This document shows positions 1 through 12,454 of a stretch of DNA of 64,000 nucleotides, piece by piece; the stretch's first letter is position 1, and each line of letters begins with the position of its first letter. The notes below the pieces were generated by a model. The model was not told the origin of the DNA. It ran no database searches and saw only the letters and a program-made list of their open reading frames with translations. Source of the DNA: Delphinapterus leucas (lineage: Eukaryota > Chordata > Mammalia > Artiodactyla > Monodontidae); NCBI RefSeq assembly GCF_002288925.2, contig NW_022098031.1:2511159-2575158 (forward strand), in the 5' to 3' direction. The position numbers were made by a program, and so were the translations under genes.

Positions 1-1509
1 ATTTTGAAATTTAACTTAATTTTTCTGTAAAATAAGTCTCATTATTTTAGAAATTACAGCCCAAACTGTGTAAACATCAGGCAAATCTATGTTATTTACT
101 CTGCAGTTCTCCAGCAATGTATGTACCCACAGTAAGTTTCCTATATTCACTCAAAAGAAAGTCTGCATTGATTTTTTATACTGTTTCCAGTTGCCTCAAA
201 ACAGAAATAACATTATTTATATGACACGTAAATCACTTCTACCCACAAATCTCTTTACTTTTGAATCCTCAGGCAAGTGTGATTTAAAGTTCTCACGGCT
301 CATTTTTTAGAAAAATGAGCCAAAACAATATATATGTAATCTTACAGTCTCTGCCTCCAGACTATAAAATAAATTTACTGAAGCATAGCCTATCGATGTC
401 ATATGGAGACATCTGAAAAGTGTGTGCTTAGTTATTGTTATGCTTTTAAAGAATATTCTATCAGAATGTCTTTTGTTGCTTTATATGTGCATATATACAT
501 CTTGTATATGGATATAAATATAACAGCTAAAACTTTCTTCTTGCTATCTCTTGGTAGCATCACTTGTACTTAATGGGCAGAGACTGACTGCTTGCTCAAT
601 AACCCGAGTCCCTTTCCTCCTGGGCAGGTGGCTAGAATTCATTTCACAGACTGCATTGTAGAGTCAAATGTCCATCTGATTGAAGAAAGTAGAGTCTGTT
701 TCAGCTTGGGCTCCTGAATGACTCCTGGAGCAGAAACCCCCTCTACTGCGCATACTTCACACATTGACCTTCCCACACACCCACTACCCACGCATCCTAC
801 CCTCACCCCCGATTCTCAAACTGCCAACTGGAATTTACGTGGGCAAGAAGTAGACCTCCATTGTGCCCAACCACTGACATTTTGGAATTTACTTGGTAGT
901 ATCGCTAACACGACTTTCTCTAATAAAGAATAAGCATGCATCGAGAACAGCATTTATAAATCTCAAGAAACTCTTTCTTATCAGCTGTTTTCCCTAGTCT
1001 TACTCCCTCCCTACCGCATACAAATTTTTTTTTTTTTTTAATCTGGAGGAAGAATGTGAACAAGAAAGGAAGAACAAAGAATAAGAGTACGGATATTACA
1101 GGGAAGAGAGATGTGAGTATAAAAAGGCTTGACCTTGTCCAGTGGGTGGCTAGGGGCAGTCTGTGTGTCTGAATCTCGGTAAAGCTGTTTTATAATTAGA
1201 CTCTTAATTTAGAGGCCATCTTCTGTTGCTAATACTCATGTGCTGCCCTCACTCCCACCTTCCTTGTCCAGTCTAGGTAGATGTTCACCAAACCCACTTC
1301 CCCCACCATGTAGCAATAGAACCACCTCCCCAAGTTCAGCTTGCACTCCAAAGGGCTGCCGCTTCGTTGTATCCTGTTAATGACATCTGTCTTGATTATA
1401 GTAATATTTTTGTGAGGAAAATTCAAGTTCAGTTGCTTTTAATCCTCTTGGGTCTGTTTCTCCACTCTTCCTTTGAGACAGTTATTTCTTCTATGCCTCT
1501 CCATATGAT
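1..1509. other. Unassigned AT-rich DNA, no gene seen
   Basis: No recognisable coding region or repeat family. The only clear low-complexity feature is a 15-T run at 1025-1039. Open frames here are under 80 codons, lack any domain I recognise and look like chance frames. Confidence 0.5.
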
Positions 1510-2290
1510 GAAATAGTGATTCAAGCAATTATTGAGTACCTGCTAATTTCTGAAACTATACTTGGCATTGGGGACTAGGGAAATAAGGCACATCTACCTG
1601 CAAAAAGCTCTCAGTCTACTATAATCAGCCAGGTATGAAAATTATTCCCTCCAGTACAACGTGCTGAGTTCTATAATGGAGGTTCATGCACAGGTCTATG
1701 GAAACTCAGATGAAGATAAAAAGTTATTCTGACAGAAGAATCAAGGAAAACTACAGGAGGTGATATTTGTGCTAAGACTTTAAAAATGGGTAAGAACTTG
1801 TAAAGCAGAGAAGGGAGTGCGAGTATATCTTGGGAATACAGAAGATCATAAAAAAAGGAATAGAGGCAAGAGGCCCAAGGTACACTCGCTTCAATCAAGA
1901 GTAATATTTATATGTGAGGAGAGGATTTGACTTGGCTCTGAAAAAAGTTTGTGGCAAGCACGTTCAGAGCCTTGACTGGCATGTTAATAGAGCTCTGGAG
2001 GAAATGGGGTGCATGCTAAAGGTATGTCTTAGATTCTTCAGCATGGCAAGGTAGATAATGAGAGACAGGGTAAGAGGGTCAATTAGAAGTTGATTTCAAC
2101 AATCCACAGAATGATGATAACGTCACAGTCTATAATAGTAGCAGCAATGGGGTCAGTGGGGAGTGCACAGAGAGTATTTATGGTATGGAACGGACAGGAT
2201 ATGTCCATAAAAAAGAGTCAAAGGTGGCTAGGTAATTTCTACACCAGGCAGAAAATTAGGGAATCACTAGCAAAGAGTAGATGAAGCCAT
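1510..2290 (-). repeat. LINE L2 3' region, antisense
   Basis: The segment starts with the reverse complement of the L2 tail ('attgagtacctgct', then 'cattggggac'), followed by 'gctctcagtctac'. It continues with the usual antisense L2 words for the 3' UTR ('ggaggtgatatttg', 'ctaagactttaaaaatggg') and later purine-rich text. Divergence is high, as expected for an element that predates the eutherian radiation. No coding capacity remains. Confidence 0.75.
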
Positions 2291-3379
2291 GGGAATTGAT
2301 AAACTTTCTTTGAGTGGTATGTACAGTGAAAAGAGAAGGTCAACCAGATGTTCATCAGGAAGTTCAGAGTGATAGTAAAAAAAAACCATTAGTATTCAAT
2401 GAAGTTAAGTGAAAAAAACGTCTATTAAAAAGGGAAAGGATAGAGCACTTATATATGCCTAAGGTCAGACTTAAACAAAAAGAAAACATTCCCAAAATGC
2501 AGTTGTTCCGAAGTAATCCTTAATTTCTGCCTTCAAATCTTTGAGACTACAAAAAGTTAAAAGAAATTCTGTGTTCTGTCATTAATATCTTCATTAAATT
2601 TCTGAAACATTAACTTATTTCAACCAGACATTAAGATAATACTATGCTAAAGTACACTATAAATACAATGAAACAGAGAAGAATTTAAATCTTTTAAACA
2701 TGTCAAGGAATAACAGGAAAGTCCTGGCAATACATCTCAGTAAATTTGAAGGTGATTAATGCCAATATAAATATGAAGGTGATTAATGCAAAAATGGATC
2801 TAAAATCATAGTAAGTAATGAATAATATTTGAGTAAAAGATGCAATTTAACAATAGAAAATGTCTAAAAATGAGTGTAAATAGTCAAATTACAACAGATG
2901 AGATTTAGATTATAAGAGTTACAATGGTCATTTCTTGACCATTCCAATTTTAAACATAAATTGAAATTGTCTTCCAAGAGATATTTAAGAGAGTAGATGT
3001 CTCTGACTTAGGAATAGAAAACATGCATTGTAAGCATCTCTAAAGTATTTTCCAATCAGATTTATCTGCTATCTAATACAATAATTTTAATACAATACTG
3101 TTCCTTCCCCATCCTAAACATTCCTATTCCTAGCTTATGTTGAACTGCAACTGCAAGCTTATCTAAAATTAAATTTTAAAAAACTCTAAAAAGAGAATAT
3201 TGTTTTCTTCCCCAAAGAAATTCATAGTCCAAACTGTATTTCCCATTTCTCTTAGATTTTTTTCACTTGGATATTCTACTTAAGCTTCAGATTCAGTATA
3301 TTCCAAGCTCAATTCCCTTTCCCCAATCCTGTTTATTTTTCTGGCTTCCTTAATTCTACTACTGATTCTAGGATTAAGT
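2291..3379. other. Unassigned AT-rich DNA with a small 27-bp duplication
   Basis: No gene or confident repeat. The word 'gaaggtgattaatgc' occurs at 2748 and again at 2775, giving a local duplication with a 27-bp period. The rest is A-rich and unassigned. Confidence 0.5.
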
Positions 3380-4110
3380 CACCTTCAACTCCTTCCTCTC
3401 TTTACCTTCAAATTCTAATTAGTGACCAAGTCCTACTGGATCTAATTATGAGGCTCATTTCCTTCTCATATTCTGCACTTATTTAGATTATCTTTACCAT
3501 TCCCCCAAAATGTTGTCTTGGTTTCCCAACTTGTCTCATTCAAAATCTCCCCCATTCCAATCCACGCTAGATCTTATTGTCAGATTAATATTATTGAATC
3601 TCCATTCTGACCCTATAAGTCTTTTGTTCAAAATTTCTAATAGCTCTCCTTTGAATACTAAACAGACCCAAATGTCTTTGCCTGGTATTCAACATTTCCC
3701 AAATTATTTTTTTCCAATTTTATTCCCATTACTTCCCTTTATACACCTCATTTCCCAGTTACAGCAAAATATTGCTTCTGATCCTTTGATTTATTGCTTC
3801 TGTGATCTGCTCATGTCTTGTGCTAGTAATGCCCTTCCTGCAGACCCATCATTAATCCAAAACCCATGAAACGTGCTGAAATACTATGTCCTCAGAACAG
3901 TTTTTCTCACTTTCCATCACATTCCATGCCTTTAGAAGTCAGCAATCTCTCCTCTGCATTCCAATAACACTTTTTAAATTTCTAAATTATACTCTTCAGT
4001 TTTACCATTATTTTATCAATATACCAAAATCAATTTTATCATTATTTTGTGCACCTATCTCACCTACAATAATGAAAACTCCTTTAAGAGAGGACATTTG
4101 ATTCACCCTT
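3380..4110 (+). repeat. LINE L2 3' region, sense
   Basis: The pyrimidine-rich text follows the order of the L2 3' region. It has a 'cagattaatattattgaatctcc' type stretch, then 'tcaaaatttctaatagctctcc', 'gcctggtattcaa' and 'taatgcccttcctgcagacc'. Two short open frames (119 and 71 codons) inside it are by-products of the pyrimidine-rich composition. Confidence 0.6.
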
Positions 4111-5494
4111 ACAATAGTGGATTCTTGGTATTTCCATATTAAATATGAATTTTATGTGAGGGCAAAATGACTTTTCTTCCCCTGCTTCCTATTTAAAGTG
4201 GAACTTCATATCACTCCAAGCAGCAAAAGTATAGTCATGAAGCAAGATTTGATGTCAATATTAGCTCATTTAGGATCTTAGTAGTAACAAGATTTGTGAA
4301 AAAAAAGGGAAGATAATTAGTACTCCAACTTTTGAGGGGAGAGTTCCCTGAGAAACGAAGTAATACCTCAAAATCTCAGAGAATGAGCCTTGGAAAACAC
4401 TGGTAGGTCAGGAATAATCTGTGTTCACTTTTGAGTTGCCTGACTTTAAATTCTTTCCACTTTACCTATGGTGAAGTGATCTAATTTCTTCATTAGCATC
4501 TGATGGAAGGAGAGACAGGTGGTGTTTGAGTTGAAGGTGGGAAGGGGGTCAATGAAAATTCTGAACAATCACAGACAGGAGTTTCTTGGGTTGACCATAT
4601 ATTCATTCCACTCTCATGACCCACTGAAGGTCTGCTACCTCTTGAGTAGAAATACGGAAACCTCCAAGACTGAGCCTTGGTCTAGAAGCTTTATCCATCC
4701 CTAGGGGAAGCATACCAGACTCAGGAGTGAAGGATGGAGGAATGGAGAGTCTGGGTGTATGATGCCATTGGTATCATTTCCTTTTTTGGTCTCTTACCCA
4801 ATAAACAAACATTTTTATAGTTTCCAATAATGATATCATGGGATATTAGTGGATAACACTGCAATCAACTATGAACATATCAGAGTTAGGCTACAGGTGA
4901 TATTCTACAGCATTTTTCTCTGGCTCCTATTTGTGACTACCGTTTACTCTCCTTTACCTCTGCTATGGCACTATCGTCAACTCCATTCCTTGACTTCAAA
5001 AACCGACTGCAACCATAAAATAAAAATCAAAGGCAAACACTAAAACAATGAAACAAAGAAAACAATATTTACTAAGGTGTCTATGTGACTGAAAGTTTGG
5101 AGATGAATATGGTTTTACATCAGAGGGACAAAAACAACTTTATTAAATTGATTATTATTTCTTGTTCTTGGGCCACCATGAGATTTAGTGATTCCATGTA
5201 ACCCATTCCTCCTTTCTCATCTCTTTCATGACAAAAGCAAACACATACAGACATAAACACAATAATGACACTAAGCTACATTTCCTAATGCAGAGCAACT
5301 GAGCTCTCCATTGTCCCTGCTGTCAACTCTGGTCAGGTCTTCCCTTTACATGTCCAAAAATTCAGCAGAGGCTTTGAAATGACTACTTTGAAGATCCTGG
5401 TTAACTTCTTAGACCATACAAAGTGTTTCATCATTTTTATCTATAAGCATCTGAGATAATGGGGGATTGAAGCCAAAGAAGAATTTTTACTTTG
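4111..5494. other. Unassigned unique DNA
   Basis: No gene, confident repeat or structured element recognised. Composition is AT-rich and the frames are short and without known motifs. Confidence 0.5.
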
Positions 5495-5705
5495 TACCGA
5501 CACTAGTCTAAGAACTTTAAGTATATCAACTAGTTTAATTCCACAATTCTCCTGTAAGATTGGCATTATCATTACCTCCTTTTGCAGACAAGACCTTTTT
5601 GCAGACAAGACATTACCTCCTTTTTGTTTCCATTTGAAACATGGAAAAATTAAAGAACTTTCCCATTGTTACCTGGCAAGAAAGTGACAGAATTATGAAG
5701 AAGGC
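5495..5705 (-). repeat. MIR SINE, antisense, with internal word duplication
   Basis: The order 'gacactagtctaagaacttta', 'taattccacaattctcctgtaagattgg', then 'aaacatggaaaaattaaagaactttccc' matches antisense MIR (tRNA-core SINE). At 5571-5625 the words 'cattacctcc' and 'ttgcagacaagac' are each repeated, indicating a small internal duplication after insertion. Confidence 0.65.
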
Positions 5706-6085
5706 AGATATTTTTTTAGTCAGGATAGGCTAGATTTTGCTACAGTAAATTAATTAATAAATCAGTTCCGAATTTCAGCAACTTGATCCAACAGTCCTTG
5801 GCATCAACTTATCTCCTCTGCATAGACATTAAATTGAAATAATTTGGAAACAGCAAATCATATTGAAATGTAAGCCTATGTATGTGAGTGAGCCTGATTT
5901 TAAGAAATCCCTATTACATGTAGCCACAATTTCCAAGGACCTGTTTACCTACCCATTTGAAAACCACTTTCTTATATAAAAGTAAAATGACTCTTAGTTT
6001 CCTTACCCACAGAGTCACTAGAGTATGGCATAGGATTAGCACATCAAAGTTAATCTAGTAGAAAAAAAGACTGTGCACAGGATTG
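5706..6085. other. Unassigned DNA between MIR copies
   Basis: AT-rich, no gene or recognisable repeat. Confidence 0.45.
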
Positions 6086-6262
6086 AAAAAAACTGTGTTG
6101 GGTTCAAATCCGAGCTCCACCCTTGACTGAGGATGTGGCCTTATGTTAGTTATTGAACTCTTCTGCGTTTCAACTTTATCATCTACAAAATGAGGATCAT
6201 GACGCTGTCTCAACAGGATTGTTGCCAAGAATAAATAAATTAAATAATATGTGCTAAGTGGC
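6086..6262 (+). repeat. MIR SINE, sense
   Basis: It shows the MIR order: B-box-like 'gttgggttcaaatccgagctc', 'gtggccttatgttagttattgaac', 'tttatcatctacaaaatgagg', 'caggattgttgcc', then a tail with 'aaataatatgtgctaag'. This is a tRNA-derived ancient mammalian SINE. Confidence 0.85.
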
Positions 6263-6284
6263 TAAGAAATTGCCCGGTTTGGGG

Positions 6285-6515
6285 TGTGCAATTGTCCTGG
6301 GTTCAAATTCTAGCTCTGACATCTGATGTGTATATGACATGAGGGCAGTTACTAATTTCCTAACACTTGAAATGGTAATAATAATACCGACGTGAATCTC
6401 ATAGAGTTATGGGAAGCTTAGAGATAAAATATAGAAAGGTTATAGTTGAACAACTGACATATAGCAGGAGCTTAATATGTAGTTGATCTGAATAGTTAGT
6501 TATCATTTCTTACAT
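6285..6515 (+). repeat. Second MIR SINE, sense
   Basis: A second MIR lies immediately downstream in the same orientation: 'ctgggttcaaattctagctctgac', 'aatggtaataataatacc', 'catagagttatggg', and an 'acatatagcaggagcttaatatg' tail. The two are independent insertions or a pair; divergence prevents deciding. Confidence 0.8.
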
Positions 6516-7030
6516 CTGTAGGAGACAAAGTCCATGATACTTCTAAATATTTTTCTGAGGTATTATTAATTACCCCTGACTTCAATCAGCTTAAACCTCA
6601 AATAAAATACACACATTATTCAACTCTTTTAAATCCCTTTACTGACTCACCAGTGCCTCCTGTGCAACATTTTAATTCCTATCTCTAACATTTCATGTAT
6701 CTGCACAGCAGGCTTACTAAGCAGCTCTCATTCCTTCCTGTATAGGTTTCTGGGCACAAGGAGGACTCAGATCATTAAGGCAAAGAGTATGCTAGATGCT
6801 GCATAGAAAATCGAGAAAACCAGTTCCTGCAATTTGACTTCTCAAATTGACTTCGTTAGATAAAATAAAATTGATTGTTCAGTTCCCCCATCATTTTTTC
6901 CTTGCTCAGAAACTCAAATGCCCTACTTCCATTTTTCTCTCCCTTCACATTTTTATACAGCTGTCTTAATTGGAATAGCTCTGGAGCTTAATTAAAACAA
7001 TGAGTATCTAGTTTATACAATTTGTCCAGA

Positions 7031-7033
<3 letters not shown>
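6516..7033. other. Unassigned unique DNA
   Basis: No gene, RNA or confident repeat recognised. Confidence 0.45.

Positions 7034-7064
<31 letters not shown>
7034..7064. repeat. (TA)n microsatellite
   Basis: A nearly perfect alternating TA run of about 31 bases. Such runs are length-variable and cruciform-prone. Confidence 0.95.
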
Positions 7065-7065
<1 letters not shown>

Positions 7066-7479
7066 CCTTGCAGTGATTATTTATTGATGTGGGCGTTAAA
7101 CTCGGGTACTCTCAACTGCAGAGGGCTAACAACATTTTCCCTTTTAAATACCTTGATATCCTTGTTGAAGGATTTCATTAATATAAGGAGACAAGAACAA
7201 CACAACAAAACTCTGGGTCTGAACTGTTATACAGCCTAATGAGAAGGAAGAGAGAAGTAAAACCTGTCCACATAAATCTGTGATGCATCCGCAGAGTATT
7301 AGACCTTTTTATTAAAGCATAGAGCTACTGAATATTTTGTAAAAGCATTATAGAAACTAAAATATGATACGCTTACATCTTATTTGTGTTGATCACTATA
7401 GTTAGCTGCACAGTGATAAGTCATTTTTGCAATGACTATTTTGAACTAGGAATTAACTAGTTACTGGGTTAATAGAAGA
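7065..7479. other. Unassigned unique DNA
   Basis: No gene or confident repeat recognised. Confidence 0.45.
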
Positions 7480-8110
7480 GGCTTTGAGAGAAGACTAAAA
7501 GATGAGAAGGAATTTTCAGGGAAGGGAGAAGAATTTTTCAACCTGAAGGGACATTATGGCCAAAGACCCTGAGGCTGAAATGAGGCTGGAATGGCAAAGA
7601 GTGGTTTGATCCCCTAGAACCTTGCGTTCCACACTTACGAATCTTGGGCTTTATCTTAAATGAAATGACGCTCTAAGTCATCCAGTAGAAAAGCGTCTAA
7701 AGGACCAGAAATCTCACAATTAACAACAAAATATGGCTATGAAAGCAAGGTGAGCTCAATATGCGAAAGGAACACAGAAAAACTCACCTAATGTCAACCT
7801 GGTGTATCAGGAAATAATCTTCTGAGAAAGTGACTTTGATCCTAAGACCTGATGGCTGAGGAAGCAAGGTGGAGGGATTACGAAGGACATTTCTCATAGA
7901 AGGAAAACATGCAATGACCTGGCAAAGGGAGAGCGGGATACATTAGGTCTGCAGCTGTGCAGTGGGCAATGCGGGGGGCTGAGAGTGGAAGTCTGGTGAG
8001 GGGCAAGAGATGGAGTGGGATAGGTGAGCAAGGTTTGAACCAAGATGGCTGTTAACTACCATAGGTACTATTAAGTTTATTCTAGCGCCAGTGAGAACAA
8101 TGAAGGGAAT
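7480..8110 (-). repeat. LINE L2 fragments, antisense
   Basis: Antisense L2 3'-region words occur twice in succession: 'ccaaagaccctgaggctgaaatgagg' with 'cttgggctttatctta' near 7560-7660, then 'gatcctaagacctgatggctgagg' with 'gagtgggataggtgagc' near 7830-8030. This suggests two adjacent or rearranged L2 pieces. Confidence 0.65.
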
Positions 8111-8184
8111 ATCTTCTCTCCTGCCCTCACAGTTCTCTTCCATTTATGGTCAACACAGATAAGAAAAACCACTCTAACACACTG

Positions 8185-8400
8185 GATTTGCTTCTTCAAC
8201 ATATATTTCTTATTAAGCACTTGCTTTGTACTAGGCAGGGTATTAGGCAAGAACACAGGCAATACACTCATTCCTGTCTTCCATCTGTTCAATTATTTTT
8301 TATTAAGGGTCTACCAAGTTATGTGGGCTAGGGATACACAATGGGGGAAATGCTCATATGGAGCTTTAATGAGGCTGTGTGTTACTCTAGAGAGGGGTTT
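8185..8400 (-). repeat. LINE L2 3' termini, two antisense copies
   Basis: Two L2 tail signatures lie in a row: 'atttcttattaagcacttgctttgtactaggcagg' at about 8205-8240, and 'ttttattaagggtctaccaagttatgtggg' at about 8295-8330 followed by 'gggatacacaatggggg'. Each is the reverse complement of the L2 3' end. Confidence 0.6.
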
Positions 8401-8727
8401 ATAGTGCTTGGAAACAGAAAGGAGGGGCACCTAAGGAGATTTCTGTCTCTGTGCACTATCTATGGCAGGGGGTAGGGGGGAGATAAAAAGTATTGTCAAG
8501 ACAGGTATTTCCAGTGGTGAATAGGAGAAAGAGAAGCTTTACCAGGACAAGGAGAAAGAAAAAACATGTGGAGGTGTTCAGGAACTGCTTTAAAGGACAT
8601 CAACTCTACAATCAACTCTAGGACAAAACCTGTGAACATGGGAGAAGAGTTCAAAAAGGCTCCTCTCTACCTCACAGAAAGAACCAGATTTATTCCTTTG
8701 TTAAATATAAAACGAGTTACATTTTTA
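8401..8727. other. Unassigned DNA
   Basis: Purine-rich, no gene or confident repeat recognised. Confidence 0.45.
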
Positions 8728-8885
8728 AAATTAAAAAAAAAATTTTTTGAAGTATAGTTGGTTTACAATGTGTTAGTTTCTTGTGTACAACAAAGTGATT
8801 CATATATATATACATATATACATATTCACATACATATTCTTTTTCATTATAAATTATTACAACATACTGAATATATAAAACCAGT
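8728..8885 (-). repeat. LINE-1 3' end, 5'-truncated, antisense
   Basis: The segment begins with an A/T tail then 'tgaagtatagttggtttacaatg', 'cttgtgtacaacaaagtgattc' and a TA-rich stretch, ending near 'attataaattattac'. This is the reverse complement of the cetartiodactyl L1 3' UTR and tail. It is truncated to about 160 bp. Confidence 0.85.
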
Positions 8886-9739
8886 CACATTAATTGACAT
8901 TAGGTTAAACTTGACAGGATCTGGGAACTGGAATAGGAGGCATTACTATTTTCATCTTAAATGGCTTTATTTCTATACCACTAATAGAGAGTAAATCAAA
9001 GGTTTATTAGAGTTCTGCAGCTGGTACAGGGAAGCATGATGCTACTAACTATTTTTATTTAAATCAATGTGTTGTATTCATAGAGAATAGGGCAGGATGG
9101 TGCAGCTGCAAGAGGGAATTTAAAATTAGAGCAGCTTCAATAGTGCTGTTCACAATTTCATCCAAATTCCTGAGCCTTGCTCTATAGTAAGCACTTTTTT
9201 TTTGCATTTGTGGTGTGTGTGCATATGCATGCACACACATTTAATACATCATGGGAAATGGAAACTAAACTGCTCTGGAGTCTGAAAATAAAATTACTGT
9301 CTGTTGGATAATAATCTCTCTCTCTCTCCTTATGTCCATAGCTTCATAGTCATGTCAAAACTGCTACCTCAAAGCTGCTGCTTCTACAGATAAGCACCGT
9401 CATTCAACTTCCAGTACCTGAACAGGTACTGTTTATTTCACACACAACAGAATTACAAAAACTTTCCTGCCATGTTACCTGACCAAAAATAACTGCTGCA
9501 TTTCAGAGTTGCTTACGTAACCCAGATGTCCTAGATTTCTCCAGGTTTCAAGGGTCATCTTTTCTTTTAAAGCCCAAGTAAGGAGGGTCCAAATTCTCAC
9601 CCTGCTTAACTAGAGGGTTCTCTGGGTTTTGACTGGGTTTCCTTCTTCATACATTTCTGGGAATCTTCACAGATGCCCTAGGTCAGATAAATAATAATAT
9701 ACAGCCTTTCTTACGAGGGTATGGTCCACTTCAATGATA
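8886..9739. other. Unassigned DNA with short simple repeats
   Basis: No gene seen. A T8 run at about 9197, a TG/CA-alternating patch at about 9210-9240 and a short (CT)n at 9317-9328 are the only low-complexity features. Confidence 0.5.
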
Positions 9740-9850
9740 ATATCATTGCCTTATATCTGGAGACCATTTACAAAGCACTGGCTCATTCATCATCTCATTT
9801 ATCCTCACATTACCTTGGGCACAATGCCACTCAGATGCTAACGACACACA
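9740..9850 (-). repeat. Possible MIR-type core fragment
   Basis: The words 'catttacaaagcactggctc' and 'atctcatttatcctcacattacc' resemble the antisense MIR/MIR3 core. The match is short and the subfamily is unclear. Confidence 0.45.
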
Positions 9851-10019
9851 GGTTTAATGGTGGCTTGGCTCCACGCTTTAGGATCCCCAATCCTGGGCTC
9901 AGCCACATACCACATTGTCTCAAGTCGAGTGAGGTCAATACAGTCAAATGAGCTAATACATGTGAGAAAGTACTGAAAAGGATAAAGTATGTTCCAAAGA
10001 GAATGTTGTTGTTTTACTT

Positions 10020-10720
10020 TGTTGTTGTGTTTGACGTAGTTAAAGGCATGCCAGGCCAGGCTCTCCCTTCTGTTTCCTTCTTTGGATAACGATCAGATTA
10101 ATCTCTCTGCATGTGGCATCTATTACACTGCCAAGCATACAGAGATGCTTTATGCTGAAAATGCCTTTGCTTATAGTCCAGGGCATTGCATTGTGATAGT
10201 GTTTGAAGTTTCTTAGCTCAAGGGAGAACTCATGCAGCTTGACAATCCTGGCTGTGGTACCTATTTCTGCAGACTGCCCAGCCCCCCTTGGCCAGGCTCT
10301 CAGAATCTCTGGGGAGAGTAGTCCAGCCATTGGGAAACTTAGCAAAACAACAAGGCCAATGATTGATTTGGGAAGTGACAAGTGCCTCAGGATTCCCCTG
10401 TGGGAAGCTGTGGAAGTCTGGCTTGTCCAAACATCCTTGGCAACTGTTACAAAGTCTTTTCAATTGTGGTTAAGTTGTAGTCTGGTTGACTAATTCAAGA
10501 GGAACTCATGCGTCGCCCAATTTTCTGCCAGCGGTGCAGAGAAACACCCAGTAATAAGCCCATGGAAGTAAGGACCATTTGCTTTACAGTCTCACAAAGG
10601 CCACAATTAGAATGCTTCCTTCCATCACAGTCAGGTATATGGACTGAATCACCCCGAGAGTAAAGGGGTGACTCTGTAGGGAACACTGGCAGCCCCAAAA
10701 TGGCTTGGGTCTGGAAATGT
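10020..10720. other. Unassigned segment with overlapping open frames on both strands
   Basis: This stretch is less AT-rich than its surroundings and does not match a repeat I recognise. It holds a + strand frame of 96 codons (10203-10493) and - strand frames of 113 (10040-10381), 77 (10230-10463) and 67 codons (10495-10698). They overlap, so at most some could be real. No domain, signal sequence or splice pattern is convincing. It could be an ancient retroelement interior, a conserved non-coding element or plain unique DNA. Confidence 0.35.
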
Positions 10721-11794
10721 TATCAAAGGAAGAATTTGTCCCTAATAAATGTGCACTCAATCCTTCAGTGTATTCACTTTATACCAAACAGTTTCTTCTT
10801 TAATGATCTTCCTCTCTCCAATGCAATTCACCTGTAGTTCTTCAACATATTCACACGCACCACGCTTCTAATTCTGACTCATGATTTTAGTCTCACTCCC
10901 TGCGTTTCATTAATGATGACCTAAATAATGAAAACTCTCTTCTGAATATCTTTCTTCAGGAAAGATTTCACAACAGTTTTTGGCTCAGTTCCATTTTACT
11001 TAAATGAGGTAAAAAAGAAATTATGAAACAACTCATTATTTACGTGCACTTGATTTCTTTATAAATATATGTAAAGTATTTAAATGAACAATGTATGTAT
11101 TTAAGAACTCTTTGTAAATACTTTATAGAGGAGAACTACTAAGATTAGATTTAAGTTAATGAAGGGATGAAAAAAGCTAAGCAGAAAAATATTATCATCC
11201 ATAAATGAAAATATATAGTTCATAAATCATAACTAAAATGCCTACATTGATGTTCACAGTATATAATTCTACAACTGTTATTTTTAATAGTTGCATATAC
11301 TTTTTCTTTTTAATTAATTTATTTCTTTACACATAACTGAACTCTATTATCCTCTAATCTTACCAGGTGTGAAGGAGAGGAGAATATATTTTTTAATGTT
11401 TCTAGGGAGAAATAAATATATTAAAAGAGGGGTTGCTAAATTAGAGTACCTACTTCCCATAGCATATCAAAGTCTAGAGTTTTATGTTTAAAACTACAAC
11501 TGGCTTGCAATCTTTAAGAAAACTTCTCTCACCGTTTACTAGATATTCAGATATAATCACCATGAAAACCATTATCATCATCAATATCAACCAATTTTCT
11601 GTCTTTATCCTGCGTGAAAGAAAAATCCATGTTGCTTGAAACACTAAAATGTTCCAAAACCCGGCTAATTGAAAGACACAGAGCTACACTCTCATGAATC
11701 TGTTTGAGAGAAAAAAAAAAAAAAATCAATAATTAAGAATAAGGTAAAACATAAAAGTAAGATGATATGGCTTAGAAATTAATCAATGATTCCT
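10721..11794. other. Unassigned AT-rich DNA
   Basis: No gene or confident repeat. An A-run lies at 11711-11724. Confidence 0.45.
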
Positions 11795-12375
11795 AGAGGT
11801 CGTGTGTATTTGTCATGTTTGCCTAGCCCCAAATCACTTGAATGACTTCTGGGGAGGCGGCGATTTCTCACACTGTGAGTTCTATCCTTCTCAAGGACTA
11901 TCCCAGGACTCACTGCTAGGACATAGGCAGGTGACCTAGATTCTGTCGGTTAGACACACCTGTGTGAGGCAGCCAGCAGAAACAAGAGGACTGTTTATAA
12001 GACAAGCAGGGAAAAACAAGAAGTAGACATGTGCAGAGTCCATCCTTCAGTGAGTCATGGGGTCAGGGAGTAAGACCTTTCAAGAGCAGCAGCAGGGGAA
12101 GTCTGTGGTCTTGACAGTATTAACACCGTAGGTACTGACCATGTGGACTCAGAACTATGCTATTTGTGCAGGCTGGGGACGACAGTGATTTCTACCACAG
12201 TTCATGTGGCATAGTTGGGGATTTTTCCTGGCTAGTCTTTGTCTCTCTGGAAGACACTTTGGCTGACCTAACAAACTTTAATAAATTTCTACCTTGTTTT
12301 CCCCGGAGAACTTTGACTGACACACTAAGCAACCATTTTCTCATTGTGTTTGAAACTTCCCAGTCCACTGTTTAG
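11795..12375 (+). repeat. Possible degraded LTR-like element
   Basis: About 0.6 kb of moderate GC with 'gtttataagac' (TATA-like) near 11993 and 'ctttaataaatttctacc' (polyadenylation-like) near 12277. This order and spacing suits a solo LTR read on the + strand, but no family was recognised and no terminal duplication was found. Plain unique DNA is the alternative. Confidence 0.3.
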
Positions 12376-12454
12376 TATAATCTTAAAATCATCATCCATG
12401 GGTCACCCTCTTTCATAATATTTGAATGCCCTCTTACCTGCTCTTCTTTCTTTT

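Noticed and set aside
3510..3869. 119-codon + frame as a gene
   Set aside because: It is contained in pyrimidine-rich L2 3' sequence.
8758..8994. Small 78-codon frame with a Tyr/Ile/His repeat
   Set aside because: It is the translation of the TA-rich part of an antisense L1 3' UTR.
10040..10381. 113-codon minus frame with a hydrophobic start, possibly a small secreted protein
   Set aside because: It overlaps other frames of similar length on both strands, has no recognised domain or nearby exon signals, and cannot be told from chance. Kept only as part of an unexplained segment.
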